Part shown: positions 23,640 to 29,017 of the stretch, in pieces | Layout: every line of letters begins with the position of its first letter | Numbering within the stretch: the stretch's first letter is position 1 | Source: Lachnospiraceae bacterium | GTDB taxonomy: Bacteria; Bacillota; Clostridia; Lachnospirales; Lachnospiraceae | Reading direction: 5' to 3' | Length of the DNA: 29,017 nt | Assembly: GCA_021199405.1 (NCBI GenBank) | Contig: JAJQID010000099.1 | Coordinates: 1-29,017, forward strand | The notes under the pieces: model-generated | Seen by the model: only the letters and a program-made list of their open reading frames with translations | Told to the model about the DNA's origin: nothing | The model's database searches: none | Position numbers and translations under genes: made by a program

Positions 23640-25181
23640 ATGAGTAAGAAACCGGTTGTTTTAATGATTCTGGACGGCTTTGGCCTGAATGACAGGACGG
23701 AAGGGAACGCTGTGGCACAGGCAAAAACCCCGGTGATCGACGGACTGATGGCCAGATATCCCTTTGTCAGGGGCAACGCCTCTGGCATGGCGGTGGGACT
23801 CCCGGAGGGGCAGATGGGCAACTCTGAGGTGGGCCACCTGAATATGGGCGCAGGCCGCATCGTGTATCAGGAGCTGACCCGTATTACCAAGGAAATTCAG
23901 GACGGAACCTTTTTTGAGAATCCGGCCCTGCTCGCGGCAATTGAGAACTGCAAAAAATACGACAGTGCCTTCCACTGCTACGGTCTGGTCAGCGACGGCG
24001 GCGTCCACAGCCATATCAATCATCTGAAGGGGCTTCTGGATCTGGCAAAGAAAGAGGGCCTGACCAAGGTATATGTGCACTGTTTCCTGGACGGCAGAGA
24101 CACGCCGCCGCAGTCTGCTGCGGAGTATGTGCAGGAGGTTGTGGATTACACAGAGGAAATCGGCGTTGGAAAGGTGGTCTTTGTGTCCGGTCGTTACTAC
24201 GCCATGGACAGAGACAACAATTATGACAGGGTAAAGCTTGCTTACGACGCCCTGACAAAGGGAGAGGGCCTGACAGCGCCGGATGCGGTTACCGCAGTGA
24301 AGCAGTCCTACGAAAAGGGTGAGAATGACGAGTTTGTGCGTCCCACCGTGGTGGTGGAGGACGGTCAGCCTGTGGGTCTGATTAAGGAGCATGACTCCAT
24401 TGTGTTTTTCAATTTCCGTCCGGACAGGGCAAGAGAGATCACCAGGGCTTTCTGCGACGATGATTTCAAGGGCTTTGACAGAGGACCGCGGATGGAGCTT
24501 TGCTATGTTTGCTTCTCCGATTACGATCCCACCATCCCCAATAAGCTGGTGGCTTTCCAGAAGATTTCCGTGACCAATACCTTCGGGGAATGGCTGGCGG
24601 CCCAGGGCATGACCCAGGCGCGTATCGCGGAGACGGAGAAATATGCCCATGTGACCTTCTTCTTCAACGGCGGCGTGGAGGTGCCCAATGAGGGCGAGAC
24701 CAGAATTCTGGTCAACTCCCCCAAGGTAGCCACCTACGACCTGAAGCCGGAGATGAGCGCTTACGAGGTCTGCGACAAGCTGACGGAGGCCATTACCTCA
24801 TTAAAATACGATGTAATTATTATTAACTTTGCCAACCCCGATATGGTGGGTCATACCGGCGTCATCGAGGCTGCCATTCAGGCTGTGCAGGCGGTGGATA
24901 CCTGTGTGGGGAAGGCAGTGGATGCGCTTATGAGTGTGGACGGCACCATGCTGATCTGCGCGGATCACGGCAACTGCGAGCAGATGATCGACTACGAGAC
25001 CGGCGAGCCCTTCACCGCTCATACCACCAACCAGGTGCCCTTCATTCTGGTGAATTACGATGAAAATTACACTCTGAGAGAGAACGGCTGCCTGGCGGAC
25101 CTGATCCCCACCCTGATCGAAATTATGGGTAAAGAACAGCCGGAGGAGATGACGGGCAAGAGCCTGTTAATAAAAAAATAA
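23640..25181 (+). CDS. gpmI: Phosphoglycerate mutase, cofactor-independent
   Basis: GpmI interconverts 3- and 2-phosphoglycerate in glycolysis, using two Mn2+ and a phospho-serine. The 513 residues match the family length. Visible are LMILDGFGLN with metal ligand Asp12, GNSEVGHLNMGAGR with catalytic Ser62, the transferase-domain block HCFLDGRDTPPQSA, FNFRPDRAREI, and the C-terminal phosphatase block ICADHGNCEQM. AAGGAG is seven bases before the ATG. It has its own promoter. The next reaction's enzyme family, enolase, is encoded 2.4 kb downstream. Confidence 0.98.
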   Translation: MSKKPVVLMILDGFGLNDRTEGNAVAQAKTPVIDGLMARYPFVRGNASGMAVGLPEGQMGNSEVGHLNMGAGRIVYQELTRITKEIQDGTFFENPALLAAIENCKKYDSAFHCYGLVSDGGVHSHINHLKGLLDLAKKEGLTKVYVHCFLDGRDTPPQSAAEYVQEVVDYTEEIGVGKVVFVSGRYYAMDRDNNYDRVKLAYDALTKGEGLTAPDAVTAVKQSYEKGENDEFVRPTVVVEDGQPVGLIKEHDSIVFFNFRPDRAREITRAFCDDDFKGFDRGPRMELCYVCFSDYDPTIPNKLVAFQKISVTNTFGEWLAAQGMTQARIAETEKYAHVTFFFNGGVEVPNEGETRILVNSPKVATYDLKPEMSAYEVCDKLTEAITSLKYDVIIINFANPDMVGHTGVIEAAIQAVQAVDTCVGKAVDALMSVDGTMLICADHGNCEQMIDYETGEPFTAHTTNQVPFILVNYDENYTLRENGCLADLIPTLIEIMGKEQPEEMTGKSLLIKK

Positions 25182-25210
25182 ACACCACACTGCAAAGGAG
25201 AATGAGTACC

Positions 25211-25681
25211 ATGGGATTTTTTGATGATTTAAAGGTAGTGAGCAGCGATCTGCTCGGAAAAGGTACCGTAGCGGCCAACAAGGCGGCTCAGAAGGCAAAA
25301 GAGACAGCTAACGTGGCAAAGCTGAAGGTCTCTGTCTCCGCCAAGGAAAAGGAAATCAGGGACATTTATCAGGAGATCGGCAAGGCCTACTATGAGGCGC
25401 ACAAGGACAATCAGGAGGATGTGTACGACAGCTTCATCGCCCTGATCAATGCCAAGAATGAAGAGATTGCCGCCATCAATGAGGAGATTGCCGCCATTCA
25501 GGCCAGCAGCGAGGATGACGTAGATATCACTGAGGCGGTGGACAATGCGTCGGCAGCAGAAGAGGATCCGGCGGAGGAGACACCGGCAGCAGAGGAGGAG
25601 CAGGCAGCGGATGAGCTGAGCGAGGCTGCGAAGGCCGCGGCTGACGCCGTAGCCGATGCCGCAAAGGACGACGCCGAGTAA
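25211..25681 (+). CDS. Small acidic coiled-coil protein, function unknown
   Basis: This 156-residue soluble protein belongs to a loosely conserved Firmicutes type. Residues 1-30 are amphipathic (MGFFDDLKVVSSDLLGKG). Residues about 32-100 form a predicted coiled coil (EKEIRDIYQEIGKAYYEAHKD, KNEEIAAINEEIAAIQ), where IYQEIGKAYYE is the most recognisable part. The last 55 residues are an Ala/Glu/Asp-rich low-complexity tail. Related proteins often end in a zinc ribbon, absent here. I chose ATG 25211 because AAGGAG (25195-25200) is ten bases before it; the ATG at 25202 is only one base away from it. It lies between gpmI and asnB without visible terminators. Confidence 0.75.
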   Translation: MGFFDDLKVVSSDLLGKGTVAANKAAQKAKETANVAKLKVSVSAKEKEIRDIYQEIGKAYYEAHKDNQEDVYDSFIALINAKNEEIAAINEEIAAIQASSEDDVDITEAVDNASAAEEDPAEETPAAEEEQAADELSEAAKAAADAVADAAKDDAE

Positions 25682-25704
25682 TCGGCCATCAGGAGGCAGT
25701 CATT

Positions 25705-27558
25705 ATGTGTGGGATCTGCGGTTTCACCGGGAAATTACAGCACAGGGAGCAAGTGCTCACAGATATGATGGACTCGATCATTCACCGCGGCCCCGACAGT
25801 GGGGGCAGCCATATGGATGAAGATATTGCCATGGGCTTTCGCCGGTTAAGTATTATTGACCTGAATAACGGCGATCAGCCCATGTACAATGAGGATAACT
25901 CCATCGTCATCACCTTTAACGGGGAAATCTACAACCATCAGGAATTGCGCAGGGATCTGGAGGCAAAAGGACACGTTTTCAGAAACCGGGCGGATACGGA
26001 GGTTCTGATCCACGCATATGAGGAGTATGGCCAGGATATGCTGAATATGCTCCGGGGCATGTTCGCCTTTGTGATCTGGGACAGTAATACGAAGACGTTG
26101 TTTGGCGCCAGAGACTATTTTGGCATCAAGCCTTTTTATTATGGAATTTTTGACGGCAATCTGGTGTATGGCTCAGAGATTAAGAGTATACTGTGTTATC
26201 CCGGCTATCAGCGGACATTAAATGAGGAAGCTTTGGAGAATTATCTCACTTTCCAGTATTCCGTCCTGCCGGAGACCTTTTTTAAGGGAATCTTTAAGCT
26301 GATGCCGGCCCATTGCTTTACCTTCCATGAGGGGAAGCTGGATATTCAGCGCTACTGGGAGCCCAGATTTGAGGCGGATGAGAGTAAATCCCTGGAGGAA
26401 TGGGTGGACGCCATCGACAATGCGATGCAGGATTCCATTGAGAGCCACAAGATCAGCGATGTGGAGGTGGGGTCCTTTTTGTCCAGCGGCGTGGATTCCT
26501 CCTATGTGGCGGCCTGCTTCCATGGGGATAAAACCTTCACCGTGGGCTTTGACTATGCCAAATACAATGAGATCGACTACGCGAAGAGCCTTTCTGAAAA
26601 GATTCAGATTGACAATTACAGCAAGCTGATCAGCACCGACGAATACTGGGATTCCATTGCGAAGATTCAATATCAGATGGACGAGCCTCTGGCGGATCCC
26701 TCCGCCATTGCCCTGTATTTTGTCAGCCAGACAGCGGCGAAGCATGTGAAGGTGGCCATGTCCGGCGAGGGTGCGGACGAGTTTTTCGGCGGCTACAATA
26801 TTTACAGGGAGCCCATGGATCTGGCGGGCGTGAGGCGGCTTCCGGGCTGGCTGTTAAAGGCGCTGGCGGCCGCGGCGGGCGCGGTGCCCTTCCATTTTAA
26901 GGGACAGAGCTTTTTGAAGAGAGCCAGCACTCCTGTGGAGGAGCGCTTCGTGGGCAATGCCTTTGAGTACAGCATGGAGGAGCGGGCCAGAATTTTAAAG
27001 CACCCTACCGGCAGATATCCGTTCACGGAGCTGACAAAGCCTTATTATGATAAGGTGCAGGATCAGGACGATGTGACCAAAATGCAGTACATTGATATTC
27101 ATTTCTGGCTGATCGGGGATATTCTGCTGAAGGCGGACAAGATGAGCATGGCTCATTCCCTGGAGGTCAGGGTGCCCTTCCTGGATAAGGAAGTGTTCGA
27201 GGTTGCAAGGCATATTCCCACCCGATATAAGGTCAATCAGCAGAACACCAAGTATGCCATGCGTCAGGCGGCTCACCGGTACCTGCCGGATATGGTGGCG
27301 GAGAAAAAGAAACTGGGCTTCCCGGTGCCTACCAGAGTGTGGCTGAGAGAGGAGAAATATTATCAGATTGTAAAGGAGGCCTTTCTCTCTCCGGCAGCGG
27401 AGCAGTATTTTCAGACCGATGAGCTGATCCGCCTTCTGGACCGGCACAAAAATGGCAAAGAGGATAACAGCCGCAAGATATGGACAGTGTATATGTTTCT
27501 GGTGTGGTATGGGGAATATTTTACTGAGTCATCGGCTACTTTCCAGAAAACAGCATAA
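25705..27558 (+). CDS. asnB: Asparagine synthetase, glutamine-hydrolysing
   Basis: AsnB makes asparagine from aspartate, glutamine and ATP. The 617 residues begin MCGICGF, so Cys2 becomes the N-terminal nucleophile of the glutaminase domain (to about 210), with HRGPDSGG and FNGEIYNH. The synthetase domain has the ATP pyrophosphatase loop FLSSGVDSSY, GEGADEFFGGY and LKADKMSMAHSLEVRVPFLD. AGGAGG stands eight bases before the ATG. A terminator at 27579-27618 follows. Confidence 0.97.
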   Translation: MCGICGFTGKLQHREQVLTDMMDSIIHRGPDSGGSHMDEDIAMGFRRLSIIDLNNGDQPMYNEDNSIVITFNGEIYNHQELRRDLEAKGHVFRNRADTEVLIHAYEEYGQDMLNMLRGMFAFVIWDSNTKTLFGARDYFGIKPFYYGIFDGNLVYGSEIKSILCYPGYQRTLNEEALENYLTFQYSVLPETFFKGIFKLMPAHCFTFHEGKLDIQRYWEPRFEADESKSLEEWVDAIDNAMQDSIESHKISDVEVGSFLSSGVDSSYVAACFHGDKTFTVGFDYAKYNEIDYAKSLSEKIQIDNYSKLISTDEYWDSIAKIQYQMDEPLADPSAIALYFVSQTAAKHVKVAMSGEGADEFFGGYNIYREPMDLAGVRRLPGWLLKALAAAAGAVPFHFKGQSFLKRASTPVEERFVGNAFEYSMEERARILKHPTGRYPFTELTKPYYDKVQDQDDVTKMQYIDIHFWLIGDILLKADKMSMAHSLEVRVPFLDKEVFEVARHIPTRYKVNQQNTKYAMRQAAHRYLPDMVAEKKKLGFPVPTRVWLREEKYYQIVKEAFLSPAAEQYFQTDELIRLLDRHKNGKEDNSRKIWTVYMFLVWYGEYFTESSATFQKTA

Positions 27559-27578
27559 ATTCGCACTTTATTACACAG

Positions 27579-27618
27579 ACTACCTCCGAGAGTATTTTAC
27601 TTTGGGAGGTAGTTTTTT
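27579..27618 (+). terminator. Terminator after asnB overlapping the enolase ribosome binding site
   Basis: ACTACCTCC (27579-27587) and GGAGGTAGT (27605-27613) are perfect 9-bp arms with a 17-base loop, followed by a run of six T (27613-27618). The very next bases are the ATG of the enolase gene. The GGAGG of the right arm is the only Shine-Dalgarno, nine bases from that ATG, so the hairpin both ends transcripts and hides the ribosome binding site. Confidence 0.85.
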
Positions 27619-28911
27619 ATGGTGGAGTATCTGAAAATTGTATATGTGCGGGGCAGGCAGGTGCTGGACAGCCGGGGAACCCCAACGGTGGAGGCCACAG
27701 TGACGGTGCGAAACTGTATTGACGGGGAGCTGACGGAAGGGCGGGCCATCGTACCCGCGGGATCAGGCAGCGGTGCGCACGAGGCGGCGGAAATCCGGGA
27801 CGGCGGCGACGCATTTATGGGAATGGGTGTAAAGACGGCGGCCCAGAATATAGAGAAATATTTACAGGAGCCCTTGGCGGGAACGGAGGTGACCGATCAG
27901 CGGAGAATCGATCATATTCTGCTGGAAGCGGACGGAACGGAGGATAAATCCAGGCTGGGAGCCAATGCGCTTCTGGCGGTGTCGCTGGCAAGCGCGGACG
28001 CGGCGGCTAAAGCGCTGCATGTCCCCCTGTACCGATATCTGGGCGGCGTCCAGGGGCAGAAAATGCCTGTGCCCATGATGAGTATCGTCAATGGAGGCGC
28101 TCACGCGAATAATTCTCTGGATGTTCAGGAATTTATGATCGTTCCTGTGGGGGCGGACAGCATAGCGCAGGGGGTTGAATGGTGCTGTGAGATTTATCAT
28201 GTATTGAAAAAAATCCTTTCCGACCGGGGTCTGTCCACCGGCCTGGGGGATGAGGGAGGCTTTTCTCCCAACCTTTCCACAGAGATGGAAGCCATTGACT
28301 TTATTATGGATGCCATTCAGGCTGCCGGGTTTGTGCCGGGGAAGGATGTGTGTATCAGTCTGGATGTGGCTGCCGGGCGCTGGAAGGGAAGAGGGGACAG
28401 GGATTACTGCATGCCCAAGCAGAAGCGCTGTTATTCGGCCAGGGAGCTGATGCAGGAGTGGGAGGATCTGGTGAGTAAATATCCGATTTTTTCTCTGGAG
28501 GATCCATTGGGGGAGGACGACTGGGAGGGCTGGCAGGAGCTGACAGTCAGGCTTTCACAGAAGACGCTTCTGGTGGGAGATGCCCTGTTTGCCACCAGCC
28601 CCGGACGCCTTTGGCAGGGGATTGAGAAAGGAGCGGCCAACGCCGTTCTGATTCAGCCAAATCAGATCGGAACCCTGACAGAAACCATGGAGACAGTGCG
28701 TCTGGCGAAGGAGCACGGTTATCGAACCATCATGTCCCACAGAAGCGGGGAGAGCGAGGACAGCTTTATCGCGGATCTGGCGGTGGCTTTAAACACCGGA
28801 CTGATTAAGGCCGGAGCGCCCGGCAGAGGAGAGAGGACGGCCAAGTACAATCAGCTATTGCGGATTGAGGAGGAGCTGTACGGAGAGTCGGCTGCTGTTG
28901 AGGAGCCGTGA
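27619..28911 (+). CDS. eno: Enolase homologue with altered active site
   Basis: Overall this is a full-length (430-residue) enolase (2-phosphoglycerate to phosphoenolpyruvate). It has VLDSRGTPTVEA, IVNGGAHANNSLDVQEFM, GLGDEGGFSP (Glu212), SLDVAAG, SLEDP, LLVGDALF (Asp321), MSHRSGESED (His374) and GLIKAGAP (Lys397). Two normally invariant points differ. The general-base lysine of the LIKxNQIGTLTET block is Gln346 (LIQPNQIGTLTET), and the mobile loop usually read as PSGASTG is PAGSGSG, placing Gly50 where the Mg-binding Ser stands. It may be inactive, or have changed chemistry or a non-glycolytic role; a normal enolase would then be expected elsewhere in the genome. Translation depends on the GGAGG in the asnB terminator. 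Confidence 0.9.
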   Translation: MVEYLKIVYVRGRQVLDSRGTPTVEATVTVRNCIDGELTEGRAIVPAGSGSGAHEAAEIRDGGDAFMGMGVKTAAQNIEKYLQEPLAGTEVTDQRRIDHILLEADGTEDKSRLGANALLAVSLASADAAAKALHVPLYRYLGGVQGQKMPVPMMSIVNGGAHANNSLDVQEFMIVPVGADSIAQGVEWCCEIYHVLKKILSDRGLSTGLGDEGGFSPNLSTEMEAIDFIMDAIQAAGFVPGKDVCISLDVAAGRWKGRGDRDYCMPKQKRCYSARELMQEWEDLVSKYPIFSLEDPLGEDDWEGWQELTVRLSQKTLLVGDALFATSPGRLWQGIEKGAANAVLIQPNQIGTLTETMETVRLAKEHGYRTIMSHRSGESEDSFIADLAVALNTGLIKAGAPGRGERTAKYNQLLRIEEELYGESAAVEEP

Positions 28912-28985
28912 GCTGTACGGGGAGTCGGCATGTTGTGAGGGCCCGAAATGTAAGGAGAGTCGGCATGTTGTGAGGGGCCGAAATG
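28873..28985 (+). repeat. Degenerate 35-37-bp tandem repeat at the enolase 3' end
   Basis: Three units share GAGTCGGC, starting at 28885, 28922 and 28957. Units 2 and 3 are nearly identical over GAGTCGGCATGTTGTGAGGG and then CCGAAATG. Unit 1 lies inside the enolase coding region (its last codons) and also shares GAGCTGTACGG with unit 2. Each unit can form a small hairpin, TCGGC with GCCGA or a close variant, always with a 12-base loop. The contig ends 32 bases later. Confidence 0.8.
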
Positions 28986-29017
28986 TTCGCGGAGGCGGGT
29001 GATGGTGGAGTGGCGAA

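Noticed and set aside
23661..24650. 329-residue antisense open frame across gpmI
   Set aside because: It mirrors the codon pattern of gpmI, and its composition (His, Leu and Gln rich) is typical of antisense shadows.
28873..29017. CRISPR array at the right end
   Set aside because: Units follow each other directly without unique spacers, and the first is inside a coding region.

Overview
The window looks like one contig from a spore-forming, low-to-mid GC member of the Clostridia, most likely Lachnospiraceae. The reasons are an alpha/beta small acid-soluble spore protein, strong AGGAGG-type ribosome binding sites, the order tig-clpP-clpX-lon-engB, and family-typical proteins (clostridial AsnB, CstA, ThiN and AI-2E-type permease). 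Positions 1-70 are not genomic: their reverse complement matches an Illumina Nextera read-through adapter, so the left edge is an assembly artefact that cuts off an AraC-type regulator.

Region 1 (71-7936) is an L-fucose/host-glycan locus. A divergent AraC-type regulator (truncated and probably frameshifted at a run of eight G) faces fucI, fucU, a Tat-type lipoprotein sugar-binding protein without permeases, and a 1005-residue cytoplasmic six-hairpin glycosidase-like protein. The fucI and regulator promoters overlap. Region 2 (7937-9217) is a single-gene unit for a secreted C39-like cysteine peptidase with two surface-type repeats. Its promoter is good, but the 17-bp spacer contains eight consecutive G. 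Region 3 (9218-11676) is a two-gene unit: an unrecognised 163-residue protein and a CstA-type peptide/pyruvate transporter. A convergent spore-protein gene follows.

Region 4 (12327-18907) is a protein-quality-control block: trigger factor, ClpP, ClpX, Lon and the ribosome-assembly GTPase EngB. Hairpins sit between several of these genes. Region 5 (18933-21874) holds an AI-2E-type permease translationally coupled to an unusual fusion of a HAD phosphatase and a CPBP-type intramembrane protease. Region 6 (21875-23488) has a promoter, a strongly structured RNA leader, thiamine pyrophosphokinase and a HAD phosphatase. Region 7 (23489-29017) has gpmI with its own promoter, an acidic coiled-coil protein, asnB, a terminator whose 3' arm carries the next gene's ribosome binding site, and an enolase homologue. 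The enolase lacks the catalytic lysine and probably the loop serine. Its 3' end runs into a hairpin-forming tandem repeat where the contig ends.

The points most worth a second look are the structured RNA before thiN, the enolase with an altered active site, the HAD-CPBP fusion, the G8 tracts as possible contingency sites, and the adapter contamination. No tRNA, rRNA, CRISPR array, prophage or insertion sequence was seen.
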